Positions 1 through 8,205 of a DNA stretch of 64,000 bases are shown here, piece after piece. Every line of letters begins with the position of its first letter. Position 1 is the stretch's first letter. The DNA comes from Streptomyces spiroverticillatus (GTDB lineage: Bacteria; Actinomycetota; Actinomycetes; Streptomycetales; Streptomycetaceae), in contig BMUX01000015.1 of NCBI GenBank assembly GCA_014650415.1, positions 124,001 through 188,000 of the forward strand, read 5' to 3'. The translations under genes were made by a program, and so were the position numbers. A model generated the notes under the pieces. The model was not told the DNA's origin. It saw only the letters and a program-made list of their open reading frames with translations, and did no database searches.

Positions 1-1
1 G

Positions 2-280
2 GAGGGCCTGGGTGTTGACGACCTCGACCTCATCGAGATCAACGAGGCCTTCGCAGCCGTCGCCGTCCAGTCAATGAAGGACCTCGGCGTGTCCCCGGAA
101 AAGGTGAACGTCAACGGTGGTGCGATCGCTCTGGGCCACCCCATCGGCATGTCCGGCGCGCGGGTCGTCCTGCACCTGGCGCTGGAGCTGAAGCGGCGCG
201 GCGGCGGCGTCGGCGCTGCGGCCCTGTGCGGGGGCGGCGGCCAGGGCGACGCGCTGATCGTGCGCGTGCCGGGCAAGTAG
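2..280 (+). CDS. acetyl-CoA C-acetyltransferase (thiolase), 3' part
   Basis: This is the C-terminal 92 residues of a type II thiolase; the gene begins before the window. Thiolases condense two acetyl-CoA to acetoacetyl-CoA or run the reverse cleavage. Visible motifs are NEAFA, then GGAIALGHPIGMSGAR with the catalytic histidine, and CGGGGQG with the second catalytic cysteine near the C-terminus. The stop TAG lies 37 bp before meaB on the same strand, so the two are probably co-transcribed. A thiolase next to meaB is a familiar acyl-CoA arrangement in streptomycetes, which suggests a role in branched or short acyl-CoA metabolism. Family assignment is firm; substrate is inferred. Confidence 0.93.
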   Translation, partial: EGLGVDDLDLIEINEAFAAVAVQSMKDLGVSPEKVNVNGGAIALGHPIGMSGARVVLHLALELKRRGGGVGAAALCGGGGQGDALIVRVPGK

Positions 281-317
281 TTCTCGTACGTACGGAGCGG
301 ATGAGCGGAGCGCTGTG

Positions 318-1277
318 ATGCAGGACGTCCCCACGCTGGTGGAACAGGCCCGGGAAGGGCGGCCCAGGGCCGTGGCCCGGCTGATCTCGCTGGTCGAGGG
401 GGCGTCCCCGCAGCTCCGCGAGGTGATGGCGGCGCTGGCGCCGCTGGCGGGCAACGCGTACGTGGTCGGGCTGACCGGCTCCCCGGGCGTCGGCAAGTCG
501 ACGTCGACGTCGGCGCTGGTGGCGACGTACCGGCGGGCGGGCAAGCGGGTCGCGGTGCTGGCCGTGGACCCGTCGTCGCCCTTCTCCGGGGGAGCGCTGC
601 TGGGCGACCGGATCCGGATGGCCGACCACGCGTCGGACCCCGGCGTCTACATCCGGTCGATGGCGACGCGGGGGCACCTGGGCGGGCTCGCATGGGCCGC
701 CCCGCAGGCGATCCGCGTCCTGGACGCGTCCGGCTTCGACGTCGTACTGGTCGAGACGGTCGGCGTCGGCCAGTCCGAGGTGGAGATCGCCGCCCAGGCG
801 GACACCTCGATGGTGCTGCTCGCGCCCGGGATGGGCGACGGGATCCAGGCGGCGAAGGCCGGAATCCTGGAGATCGGCGATGTGTACGTCGTCAACAAGG
901 CGGACCGTGACGGGGCGGACGCCACGGTCCGCGAGCTGAACCACATGCTCGGGCTCGGGGAGTCCCGGGGCCCCGGCGACTGGCGGCCGCCGATCGTCAA
1001 GACGGTCGCCGCCCGCGGCGAGGGCGTCGACGAGGTGGTCGAGGCGCTGGAGAAGCACCGGGCGTGGATGGAGGAGCACGGGGTGCTGGCCGAACGTCGG
1101 TCCGCCCGCGCCGCCCACGAGGTGGAGACGATCGCGGTCACCGCGCTGCGGGAGCGGATCGGGGATCTGCGGGGGGACCGGCGGCTGGGTGCGCTGGCGG
1201 AGCGGATCGTGGCGGGGGAGCTGGATCCGTACGCGGCGGCGGACGAGTTGGTGGCGGGGGTCACGGAGGGCTCGTGA
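318..1277 (+). CDS. meaB: methylmalonyl-CoA mutase-associated GTPase MeaB
   Basis: MeaB is a G3E-type P-loop GTPase that loads adenosylcobalamin onto, and protects, B12-dependent acyl-CoA mutases. The 319-residue protein has a P-loop at about residues 51-62 (GLTGSPGVGKST), the family signature DPSSPFSGGALLGDRIRM, a switch region ETVGVGQSE and the base-recognition motif NKAD. Length fits the family. A GTG three bases upstream (315) is in frame, so the start could be either codon; ATG 318 is preferred. It follows a thiolase gene, and a matching mutase subunit (icmA) lies at 17,615, so it may serve isobutyryl-CoA or methylmalonyl-CoA mutase. Confidence 0.95.
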   Translation: MQDVPTLVEQAREGRPRAVARLISLVEGASPQLREVMAALAPLAGNAYVVGLTGSPGVGKSTSTSALVATYRRAGKRVAVLAVDPSSPFSGGALLGDRIRMADHASDPGVYIRSMATRGHLGGLAWAAPQAIRVLDASGFDVVLVETVGVGQSEVEIAAQADTSMVLLAPGMGDGIQAAKAGILEIGDVYVVNKADRDGADATVRELNHMLGLGESRGPGDWRPPIVKTVAARGEGVDEVVEALEKHRAWMEEHGVLAERRSARAAHEVETIAVTALRERIGDLRGDRRLGALAERIVAGELDPYAAADELVAGVTEGS

Positions 1278-1374
1278 GGCTCCGCCTGGGGGTGGGGAGT
1301 TGCTGTTCCGGCCGGGGCCGGCGGTGATCCCCGCCCCTGCAACGGGAGTTGTGCCATGAACCTGCGGAAACCCC

Positions 1375-1403
1375 TGTTCAGCACCCCCTCCCGCTGTTAG
1401 CTT
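1375..1403 (+). promoter_or_regulatory. candidate promoter of the MFS leader region
   Basis: A TGTTCA hexamer (1375-1380) and TAGCTT (1398-1403) are separated by 17 bp, a sigma70-like arrangement. Transcription would begin about 7 bases later, at or next to the ATG at 1410, giving a leaderless short ORF. The assignment rests on motif spacing only. Confidence 0.4.
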
Positions 1404-1409
1404 GAGCGC

Positions 1410-1430
1410 ATGATCTTCCTTCGTGGGTAG
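1410..1430 (+). CDS. possible 6-residue leader peptide (MIFLRG)
   Basis: A minimal ORF, ATG to TAG, encodes MIFLRG. It sits 6 bases after a TAGCTT -10-like element, so it could be translated from a leaderless transcript. It precedes two alternative hairpins (1443-1480) and the MFS gene at 1523. This is the layout of ribosome-mediated attenuators that control antibiotic-resistance and efflux genes in Actinobacteria. The function is inferred from layout only; such a short ORF can arise by chance. Confidence 0.35.
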   Translation: MIFLRG

Positions 1431-1442
1431 CCGGCATCCCCT

Positions 1443-1480
1443 CCACGACCCCCCTCCGGCAGGAGCGCGAGCGGTCGTGG
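1443..1480 (+). promoter_or_regulatory. nested hairpins in the MFS leader
   Basis: CCACGACC at 1443-1450 pairs perfectly with GGTCGTGG at 1473-1480. Inside this, CTCC and GGAG can form a small competing stem that includes an AGGAG sequence. With the upstream leader ORF this could act as an attenuator. There is no U-tract. Confidence 0.4.
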
Positions 1481-1522
1481 TTCGGCATGTCCACACACCT
1501 GCACACCACCTCGGGAAGACTC

Positions 1523-2767
1523 ATGTCCGCCAAGCCTTCATACGGTGCTGTCCTGCGCACCCCCCAGGCCGCCCGCACCTTCGGCTCCGCCCTGCTCGGG
1601 CGGCTCGCCTACGGGATCCTGCCGCTGCCCCTCGTCCTCACCGTCAAGAACGCCACCGGTTCGTACGCCGCCGCCGGTGTCCTGATGTCCGTGTACGGCG
1701 CCTGCTCCGTCCTGCTCAGCCCCTACCGGGCCGGGCTCGTCGACCGGTTCGGGCCCCGGCGGGCCCTGCTGCCGCTGGCCGCCGTGTTCGCCGCGTTCCT
1801 GGTCACCCTCGCCCTCGTCTGCTGGACGCCCGGCGCTCCCGTACCGCTGATCGGTCTGCTCGTCGCCCTCGTCGGCGTGAGCTGCCCGCCGCTCGGGCCC
1901 ACGATGCGGGTGCTCTGGGGGCGGCTGGTGCCCGACCGGGCGCTGCTCCAGCGGGCGTACAGCCTGGACGGGGTGGTCGAGGAGCTGCTGTTCGTGGCCG
2001 GGCCGCTGATCGTCGGCATTCCGGTCGTGTACGCCCGCCCCGCCACCGGAATCCTCGCCGCCGCCGTGCTCGTCCTGGTCGGTACGACCGCCATGGTCAC
2101 CTTTCCGGTCGCCGCGCAGGCGGAGGCCAAGGGCAAGAGCCCCAAGGGGGCGAAGGGCCCCCGCGTCCCCGGACTGGCCCTGCCCGCCGCCGTGGCCGCC
2201 GCCACCGGGCTCTCCCTCGGCGGTGTCGGCCTCCTCGGCATCGCGTTCACCGAGGCCCACGGCCACCCCGAGGCCATCAGCTGGGTGGAGGCCGCCCTCG
2301 TGGCCGGCAGCGCGGTCGGCGGACTGGTGTACGGCGCGGTGAACTGGCGTTCCGGCGGCCGGTCCCGGCTGCTCACCATCGCCTGCCTGCTGGGCTGCGC
2401 CCTCGCTGCGGCCGGGCTCGCGCCCGGGGTGTTCGTCCTGGTGCCCGCCGTGATGGTGGTCGGCCTGTTCATCGCACCTGCCATCACCACCGCGTACCTC
2501 ATCGCCGACGAGGCGGCCGGTCCGGACTCCCGCGCCCGGGCCGGAGCCTGGGTCAACACCGCGCTCAATGCGGGCTCCTCGGTCGGCGCCGCCGCCGTCG
2601 GGGTGCTGGTGGGACACATTCCGCTGACTCTGTCCTACCTTCTGGTCGCCCTGCCGGTGCTCGCCACGGCGGCGGTCGGGTTCGTGCTGCGCGGCAGGGG
2701 GCGGCGGGCTCAGTCGTCGTCGGAGTCCGCGCCGTCGTCCCCGCCGGTCGCCCTGTCGTCGTCCTGA
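1523..2767 (+). CDS. MFS transporter
   Basis: A 414-residue major facilitator superfamily protein with about twelve hydrophobic segments, probably a small-molecule exporter. The first helix begins near PQAARTFGSALLGRL, and the loop between helices 2 and 3 carries a DRFGPRRALLP motif typical of MFS carriers. A central charged loop (AEAKGKSPKGAKGPR) separates the two six-helix halves. ATG 1523 is preferred because GGGAAG lies 5 bases before it; an in-frame ATG at 1487 has no ribosome binding site. The last 58 bp overlap the convergent PepSY gene. Substrate cannot be read from sequence; an antibiotic-like compound is plausible given the leader. Confidence 0.85.
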   Translation: MSAKPSYGAVLRTPQAARTFGSALLGRLAYGILPLPLVLTVKNATGSYAAAGVLMSVYGACSVLLSPYRAGLVDRFGPRRALLPLAAVFAAFLVTLALVCWTPGAPVPLIGLLVALVGVSCPPLGPTMRVLWGRLVPDRALLQRAYSLDGVVEELLFVAGPLIVGIPVVYARPATGILAAAVLVLVGTTAMVTFPVAAQAEAKGKSPKGAKGPRVPGLALPAAVAAATGLSLGGVGLLGIAFTEAHGHPEAISWVEAALVAGSAVGGLVYGAVNWRSGGRSRLLTIACLLGCALAAAGLAPGVFVLVPAVMVVGLFIAPAITTAYLIADEAAGPDSRARAGAWVNTALNAGSSVGAAAVGVLVGHIPLTLSYLLVALPVLATAAVGFVLRGRGRRAQSSSESAPSSPPVALSSS

Positions 2768-3273
2768 CCCTTCGGGACCACGACGGCCTTTCCGGTCTTC
2801 GCGTCGACGTTCACATCGGTGTGGCGGCCGTCCTTGCCGCGCACCTCGATCTCCCAGTGACCGCGTTCGAGGTCGACTTCGGTGACGTGGCCGGGCGCGG
2901 CCTTCAGGGCCGCCGCCACAGCCTTCTCGACGGTGACGTCCGCGCCCTTCGGGGCGCGGTCGTCCCGGTCGTCGTTCCCGGTGTCGACGCGGTCGCTCCG
3001 TACCTTCGCCCCCGACGGATCCAGCGTCACGTCGTGCCACTTGTGGTCCGTGCCGTACACGTCGACGTCCCACTCCCGGCCGTCGTCCTCCAGGTCCGCG
3101 CCGGTCACGGTGCCGGGCACGGCGGACGCGGCCGTGGCGACGGCGCGGTTCACATCGGCGGCGGTGCCCGCGACTGCCGGACCGCCGTCCGACGGCAGGC
3201 TCAGCGCCGTCGCCGTACCCCCTCCGACCAGTACGACGACGATGGCCGCGGCGATGACGGACTTGCGCTTCAT
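2710..3273 (-). CDS. secreted or membrane-anchored PepSY-domain protein
   Basis: The 187-residue protein has an N-terminal signal or anchor segment (MKRKSVIAAAIVVVLVGGG) followed by two PepSY-like repeats, each containing an A..A..A..PG..V...L pattern and ending in strands such as WDVDVYGTDHKWHDV and WEIEVRGKDGRHTDV. PepSY domains act outside the membrane and often modulate peptidases or sensor kinases. A strong Shine-Dalgarno (GGGAGGA) sits just before ATG 3273. The C-terminus is Asp-rich. It is divergent from the two-component pair at 3399, which probably controls it. Its 3' end overlaps the MFS gene by 58 bp. Confidence 0.85.
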   Translation of the reverse strand: MKRKSVIAAAIVVVLVGGGTATALSLPSDGGPAVAGTAADVNRAVATAASAVPGTVTGADLEDDGREWDVDVYGTDHKWHDVTLDPSGAKVRSDRVDTGNDDRDDRAPKGADVTVEKAVAAALKAAPGHVTEVDLERGHWEIEVRGKDGRHTDVNVDAKTGKAVVVPKGQDDDRATGGDDGADSDDD

Positions 3274-3348
3274 GGGGTCCTCCCGAGTTCGTACGAACCA
3301 GATCGCTTGGTACGTCCACCAATCTGCGCCCGGCATCCTTAACCCCAC

Positions 3349-3375
3349 CTGAATGCGCCTGAAGCCCGTTTCAGG
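3349..3375 (+). promoter_or_regulatory. candidate response-regulator binding repeats
   Basis: CTGAA occurs twice at a 10-bp period (3349 and 3359), followed by TTCAGG on the opposite orientation (3370-3375). These lie in the short divergent region between the PepSY gene and the response-regulator gene. Tandem half sites one helical turn apart are typical for OmpR-family regulators, so autoregulation plus control of the PepSY gene is likely. Confidence 0.5.
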
Positions 3376-3398
3376 TTGGTCCTGCGACCCTTGTCCCC

Positions 3399-4064
3399 AT
3401 GCGCCTGTTGATCGTGGAGGACGAGAAGCGGCTCGCGGTGTCGCTCGCCAAGGGACTCACCGCCGAGGGCTTCGCCGTGGACGTCGTGCACGACGGGCTC
3501 GAAGGGCTGCACCGGGCGAGCGAGAGCCCGTACGACCTGGTGGTCCTCGACATCATGCTGCCCGGCATGAACGGCTACCGGGTCTGCGCCGCCCTGCGGG
3601 CCGCCGGCAACGACGTCCCGATCCTGATGCTCACCGCCAAGGACGGCGAGTACGACGAGGCCGAGGGTCTCGACACCGGGGCCGACGACTACCTGACCAA
3701 GCCCTTCTCGTACGTCGTGCTGGTCGCCCGGATCCGGGCCCTGCTGCGCCGCCGGGGCAGCGCGGGGACTCCCTCGCCGGTGCTGACCGTCGGCGGGCTC
3801 AGCCTCGACACCGCGAGCCGCCGCGTGCACCGGGACGGGGAGGAAGTCACCCTCACCGCGAAGGAGTTCGCCGTGCTGGAACAACTCGCGCTGCGGCCCG
3901 ACGCGGTCGTCAGCAAGGCCGAGATGCTGGAGCACGTCTGGGACTTCGCGTATGACGGCGATCCGAACATCGTCGAGGTGTACATCTCGACCCTGCGCAG
4001 GAAACTGGGCGCCGAGCGCATCCAGACCGTGCGCGGCGCCGGGTACCGGCTGGTCGCACGGTGA
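3399..4064 (+). CDS. OmpR-family response regulator
   Basis: A 221-residue response regulator. The receiver domain (about 1-115) has the acidic pair in VEDEKR, the phosphoacceptor Asp51 in VVLDIMLPGMNG, the conserved Thr in LMLTAKD and Lys in YLTKPFSY. The C-terminal winged-helix DNA-binding domain (about 125-220) ends with IQTVRGAGYRLV, typical of OmpR/PhoB. The stop overlaps the kinase start (TGATG), so the two are translationally coupled. Probable targets are its own operon and the divergent PepSY gene. The signal is unknown. Confidence 0.95.
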   Translation: MRLLIVEDEKRLAVSLAKGLTAEGFAVDVVHDGLEGLHRASESPYDLVVLDIMLPGMNGYRVCAALRAAGNDVPILMLTAKDGEYDEAEGLDTGADDYLTKPFSYVVLVARIRALLRRRGSAGTPSPVLTVGGLSLDTASRRVHRDGEEVTLTAKEFAVLEQLALRPDAVVSKAEMLEHVWDFAYDGDPNIVEVYISTLRRKLGAERIQTVRGAGYRLVAR

Positions 4065-5500
4065 TGCGCTCGGTACGGGCCCGCGCCGCGCTCGGGGCCA
4101 CCGCCGTCGTCGCCGTCGCACTGGTCGCCGCCGGGCTCGCGGTGCTGCTCGTGCTCGCCACGAAGCTGACCGACCAGACCGACCTGCGGGCCGAGGTCGC
4201 CGCGCAGGAGGTGGCCTCGCAGGTCGCGCTCGGGACCGCGTACGAGAAGCTGGAGCTGCCCGACAAGGAGGACAACCCGGTCCAAGTGGTCACCAGCGAG
4301 GGGCAGTTGGTCGCCGTGAGCAAGAAGCTGGAGGCGATCTCGGGGGCGGGGAGTCCGCGGGTGAAGCCCGTCGCGGTCGGGGCCGTGCCCGCGGAGGACG
4401 ACGACGCCGACGATGCGGACGACCCGGGCCGGGGCGAGGTCTCCCGCGACGAGCCCCGGATGTCGACCGGCAGCGCCACCGTCGACGGGGACGAGGGCGA
4501 GTACCGGTTCGCCGCCGTCGAGGCGACCAGGCCGGACGGGCGGACCGTCACCGTGTACGCGGGCGCACCCCTGTCCGGCGAGCGGGAGGCCGTGGGGACC
4601 GTGCGGGACGCCATGCTCACCGGGCTGCCGGTGCTGCTCGTGGTCGTGGCCGGGGTGACCTGGCTGGTGACCCGGCGTGCGCTGCGGCCCGTGGAGGGCA
4701 TCCGGCGCGAGATGGCCGCCATCACCGCCTCCGCGGATCTGTCGCGCCGGGTGCCCGCGCCCGGCACCGGCGACGAGGTGGACCGGCTCGCGGTCACCAC
4801 CAACGAGACGCTCGCCGCCCTGGAGGCCTCCGTCGACCGCCAGCGCCGCTTCGTCGCCGACGCCTCGCACGAGCTGCGCAGCCCGATCGCCTCCCTGCGC
4901 ACCCAGCTCGAAGTGGGCGCGGCGCACCCGGAGCTGCTGGACCTGGAGGGGGCGGTGGAGGACACCGTACGGCTCCAGGACCTGGCCGCAGATCTCTTGC
5001 TGCTGGCCCGGCTCGACGCGGGAGAGAAGCCGGGGGCGGCACGGGTGGACCTGTCCGCCCTCGTACGGAGGGAAGTCGCCCAGCGCGCCGACCGGGACCG
5101 GATTCCGGTCGCGGTGGAAGTGGCGGACGGGGTCGAAGTGGCCGGATCGCGCGGCCAGTTGGGGCGGATCCTGGGCAACCTGCTCGACAACGCGCAGCGT
5201 CACGCGGCGGGTTCGGTCACGGTGACGCTGCGCGCCGAGGCCGGTCGGGCGGTCCTGGAGGTGGCCGACGACGGGGCCGGGGTGCCGGAGGCCGAGCGGG
5301 AGCGGATCTTCGAGCGGTTCGTACGGCTCGACGACGCCCGCAGCCGGGACGAGGGCGGTGCGGGCCTCGGCCTCGCCATCGCCCGGGACGTGGCCCACCG
5401 GCACGGCGGGACGCTCACGGTGGGGCGGGCGCCGGGCGGGGGCGCGCGGTTCGCTCTCGTACTGGAGCTGCTGCGGACGGACCGGTCGGACGCGGACTGA
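4064..5500 (+). CDS. two-component sensor histidine kinase
   Basis: Partner of the preceding response regulator. The 478-residue membrane kinase has TM1 near residues 7-30, an extracytoplasmic region of about 150 residues with an Asp/Glu-rich stretch, TM2 near 180-205, a HAMP linker, and the HisKA box DASHELRSPIASLRTQL with phosphoacceptor His269. The HATPase_c domain shows NLLDNAQRH, DDGAGVP and GAGLGLAIARD. A GTG 3 bases upstream is an alternative start. The stop TGA directly abuts the stop of the convergent MarR gene. An acidic sensor domain plus a PepSY target suggests envelope or cation sensing, which is inference. Confidence 0.94.
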   Translation: MRSVRARAALGATAVVAVALVAAGLAVLLVLATKLTDQTDLRAEVAAQEVASQVALGTAYEKLELPDKEDNPVQVVTSEGQLVAVSKKLEAISGAGSPRVKPVAVGAVPAEDDDADDADDPGRGEVSRDEPRMSTGSATVDGDEGEYRFAAVEATRPDGRTVTVYAGAPLSGEREAVGTVRDAMLTGLPVLLVVVAGVTWLVTRRALRPVEGIRREMAAITASADLSRRVPAPGTGDEVDRLAVTTNETLAALEASVDRQRRFVADASHELRSPIASLRTQLEVGAAHPELLDLEGAVEDTVRLQDLAADLLLLARLDAGEKPGAARVDLSALVRREVAQRADRDRIPVAVEVADGVEVAGSRGQLGRILGNLLDNAQRHAAGSVTVTLRAEAGRAVLEVADDGAGVPEAERERIFERFVRLDDARSRDEGGAGLGLAIARDVAHRHGGTLTVGRAPGGGARFALVLELLRTDRSDAD

Positions 5501-5989
5501 TCAGATCTTGCCGCGCTTGCCCCGGAGGTCCTCGGTCACCGGCTTCAGGATGGTGCTCATCCGGATCAGCTCCTCCGGCTTGATCAGGTCGATGAAGTGC
5601 CGGCGCACCGACGCGACGTGGTACGGGGCGACCTTGTGCATCACCGCGCCGCCCTCCTCGGTGAGGACCGCGTAGAGGCCGCGGCGGTCGGACTCGCAGT
5701 TCTCGCGGCGGACCAGGCCCGCGTTCTCCATGCGGGTGATCTGGTGGGAGAGGCGGCTCTTGGACTGGAGGGTGACCGTGGCCAGGTCGCTCATCCGCAT
5801 CCGCTTCTCGGCGGACTCCGAGAGGTTGACGAGGATCTCGTAGTCGTTGTTGGTCAGGCCGAAGGGCTGGAGGTCCTTCTCCATCTGATGCGTGATGAGC
5901 TTGCTCGCGTCCAGATAGGTGCGCCAGGCGCACTGCTCGGCGTCGCTGAGCCAGGGGGTGTCAGTCGATTCGCTGTCAGTGGGGGACAT
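5501..5989 (-). CDS. MarR-family transcriptional regulator
   Basis: A 162-residue winged-helix regulator with the MarR core: helix-turn-helix around MSDLATVTLQSKSRLSHQITRMENAGLV and the wing motif RRENCESDRRGLYAVLTEEG. It probably binds DNA as a dimer and responds to a small ligand. It stands alone, convergent with the histidine kinase; the two stop codons directly abut (TGA then TCA). Upstream, between 5,990 and 6,060, AT-richer sequence includes a TATGAT-like element on the minus strand. The target gene is not evident in the window beyond likely autoregulation. Confidence 0.9.
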   Translation of the reverse strand: MSPTDSESTDTPWLSDAEQCAWRTYLDASKLITHQMEKDLQPFGLTNNDYEILVNLSESAEKRMRMSDLATVTLQSKSRLSHQITRMENAGLVRRENCESDRRGLYAVLTEEGGAVMHKVAPYHVASVRRHFIDLIKPEELIRMSTILKPVTEDLRGKRGKI

Positions 5990-6113
5990 GCAGGCATCAT
6001 ACCTAAGAAGTTGAATACTGGACGAAAATGTCGGGTCTGCGCAGTGTGACGCCCGGCACGCCCGGAACAGACGGCTCCCCTCGAACAGGCGATCACACTG
6101 CGCAGACTACCGC

Positions 6114-6920
6114 TCACAGTCCGAAGCGACGCTGGAGGTCCCCGAGTTGGCCGGGAAGACGCGGTGCGGCCCCCTGCTGGCCGTGCTGTCCGCCGCCCGG
6201 CACACCGGCATTCTGCCCCGCCGCACCGCCGACCGCACCCACGGCCTGGTCGGCCATCAGCAGCTCGGTCGACTGGAGCAGCACCGTGCCCGCCCCGACG
6301 AACTCGAACTGGTGCTCCTCGCCGGAGGCGCCGCCGATTCCGGTCATGGCGCGAAGTCCACCCAGTACGCCGGCCATGTAGCCGTGGTCGTAGTGGTGGC
6401 AGGGGGAGGGGCAGTCCGCCCAGCCCACCAGCGCCTGCGGGTCGACCCGGATCGGCGGCTCCATGAAGACGACGGGGCCGTTGGACGCGGCGACGAACTT
6501 CCCCGTGCCGATCAGCGTCAGGAAGCCCGGCACGATCGACTGCTTCAGCGCCAGGGTCGGCTGGTACGCGAGGAGGTTCCCGGCGCGGATCGTCAGGTTG
6601 CCCTCCTCCAGGTCGAAGGAGTTCACGTCGAAGGCGCGGTCGGCGAGCAGCATCTTGCCGCTGCCCTCGGCGACCACCCAGTCACTGGCGTGCAGGGGTG
6701 AGTGGAAGCTCGTACGCAGCAGGCGGTCGAAGCGGCCGTGCCCGATGCCGTTGAACTCGATCTGCCCGTAGTAGGCGATCATCTTGCCCTTCTGCAGGAA
6801 CCACTGGCTCCCCTTGAGTTCCACGCAGAAGGTGTACGGATTGACGTTGTCGTCGCTCGGGAGGGTGTGCGGGTCGAGCACTACGGGGCCGCCCGGCGCT
6901 CCTGTCAGGGGGCTGTTCAC
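6114..6920 (-). CDS. AIM24-family protein (third of three)
   Basis: A 268-residue beta-rich AIM24 (TraT/TerD-like fold) protein. Family features are the repeated short strands and the phrases LKGSQWFLQKGKMIAYYGQIEF, VVAEGSGKMLLADRA and FEFVGAGTVLLQSTE, followed by a Gly/Gln-rich tail of about 45 residues. GTG 6920 overlaps the stop of the upstream paralogue by four bases (GTGA), so translation is coupled. Bacterial AIM24 proteins are poorly characterised; membrane-surface or stress roles have been suggested for relatives. I cannot assign a function. Confidence 0.87.
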   Translation of the reverse strand: MNSPLTGAPGGPVVLDPHTLPSDDNVNPYTFCVELKGSQWFLQKGKMIAYYGQIEFNGIGHGRFDRLLRTSFHSPLHASDWVVAEGSGKMLLADRAFDVNSFDLEEGNLTIRAGNLLAYQPTLALKQSIVPGFLTLIGTGKFVAASNGPVVFMEPPIRVDPQALVGWADCPSPCHHYDHGYMAGVLGGLRAMTGIGGASGEEHQFEFVGAGTVLLQSTELLMADQAVGAVGGAAGQNAGVPGGGQHGQQGAAPRLPGQLGDLQRRFGL

Positions 6921-7567
6921 AGCTTCTCCTCCGAGGCCTGGACGTACACCGCGCCGTTGCCCGACAGCTCCAGCTGGAACGCCTCGCCGGAGCCGCGTCC
7001 CACCATGTCGCGCCAGCCGAGCGCGGTCGACAGCTTGTTGCGTACGTCCCCGTGGTGGGCGACGTACGCCTGCGGGTCGACGTGCACCGGGCGCTGCGGG
7101 GTGATCGGCAGCTCGATCACGCCGCCGTGCGCCATGACGGCGACCGCGCCGTGGCCCTTGAGGGTCGTGGTGAACAGGCCCTGACCGGTCACCTGGCCCC
7201 GCACCATGCCCATGACGCCGCCCTGCGAGCCCATGAACATCGTGCCCTGCGTCAGCGTCCCGTCGAAGGCGAGCAGCCGGTCCGCCTCCACGTACAAGGT
7301 GTCGCCGGAGAGGTTGATCACCTGGATGTGGTGGCCGCCGTGCCCGAACACCACCGTGCCGCTGCCCTCGACGGTCATCAGGGGCGTCGCCTCGTTGGCG
7401 ACCCGGCGGCCGATCATCGACATGACGCCGCCCTGGCCGCCCTGGATGTTCGGGGTGAAGGACACCTCGCCCTGGTACGCGAGCATCGCGCCGCGCTGGC
7501 TGTACATCTTCTGGCCGGGCAGCACCTGCGCCTCGACCATCCGGGAGTTGATCTCGCGGAACGGCAT
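6917..7567 (-). CDS. AIM24-family protein (second of three)
   Basis: A 216-residue AIM24-family protein. It begins MPFREINSRMVEAQVLPGQKM and carries the family pattern of Gly-rich strands (VEGSGTVVFGHGGHHIQVINLSGD, GQGLFTTTLKGHGAVAV) and the ending GSGEAFQLELSGNGAVYVQASE. The ATG overlaps the upstream stop by one base (TGATG) and its stop overlaps the downstream start by four, making a tightly coupled three-gene operon. The three products are paralogues of different lengths, so a hetero-oligomer is possible. Function unknown. Confidence 0.88.
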   Translation of the reverse strand: MPFREINSRMVEAQVLPGQKMYSQRGAMLAYQGEVSFTPNIQGGQGGVMSMIGRRVANEATPLMTVEGSGTVVFGHGGHHIQVINLSGDTLYVEADRLLAFDGTLTQGTMFMGSQGGVMGMVRGQVTGQGLFTTTLKGHGAVAVMAHGGVIELPITPQRPVHVDPQAYVAHHGDVRNKLSTALGWRDMVGRGSGEAFQLELSGNGAVYVQASEEKL

Positions 7568-8205
7568 CAGACGTCGCCCCCGATGGTGTTGCGCTCGCTG
7601 GGCTGGACGTACACGAGGCCCTCGCCCTCGAAACGGATCTGGAACGCCTCCCCGGAGCCCTCGCCGATGAAGGTCCGGAAATTGACCCCCGACTGGAAGG
7701 ACTGGCGGAGGTTCCCGGTGTGGGCGATGTACGCACCCGGGTCGACCTGGAGCGGGTACTGGGAGGACACGCGCAGGGCGACCGCCTGCCCGTCGGAGGT
7801 GATGGCCGCCTGGCCGTGCCCCTCCACGGTCGTGGTGAAGAGCCCGTTGCCGGTCGCGCCGCCGCGCAGCCCGGTGAAGGTCGTGCCCGTGCGCAGGCCC
7901 GCGTCGGTGCACAGCAGGTTGCTGGACTCGACGTAGAGCTTCTCGCCGGTGAGGTTCACCAGGTTGATCTCGGAGGCGCGGTCGGCGAAGTAGCACGTGC
8001 CGTGCCCCTTGGCCTCCATCACCGTCATCTGTTCGCCGGTGAGACGGCGGGTCACCATGCCGCGCACGCCTTCACCGCCACCGGTCATCTTCTTGAAGGT
8101 GATCTGGCCGTCGTACGCCACCATGGAGCCGTTCTTCGCCTTGACGGCGTCCCCGGTCATGTCGACGGCGAGCACCTTGCTGCCTTGCAGTCGGAACTGA
8201 GCCAC
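7567..8205 (-). CDS. AIM24-family protein (first of three)
   Basis: A 212-residue AIM24 protein, first gene of the coupled trio. GTG 8205 (VAQFRLQGSKVLAVDM) is preferred because the paralogues align from there. A TACCTT element lies 7 bases upstream and there is no Shine-Dalgarno, which suggests a leaderless transcript. In-frame extension upstream to 8337 looks non-homologous. Core motifs are KGHGTCYFADRASEINLVNLTGEKLYVES and GSGEAFQIRFEGEGLVYVQPSE. It is divergent from the DUF3817 gene at 8406. Biochemical role unknown. Confidence 0.85.
   Translation of the reverse strand: MAQFRLQGSKVLAVDMTGDAVKAKNGSMVAYDGQITFKKMTGGGEGVRGMVTRRLTGEQMTVMEAKGHGTCYFADRASEINLVNLTGEKLYVESSNLLCTDAGLRTGTTFTGLRGGATGNGLFTTTVEGHGQAAITSDGQAVALRVSSQYPLQVDPGAYIAHTGNLRQSFQSGVNFRTFIGEGSGEAFQIRFEGEGLVYVQPSERNTIGGDV

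Noticed and set aside
6000..6113. Strong sigma70 promoter for the MarR gene at 5501
   Set aside because: TATGAT is present but no -35 hexamer at proper spacing; left as a weak note only.
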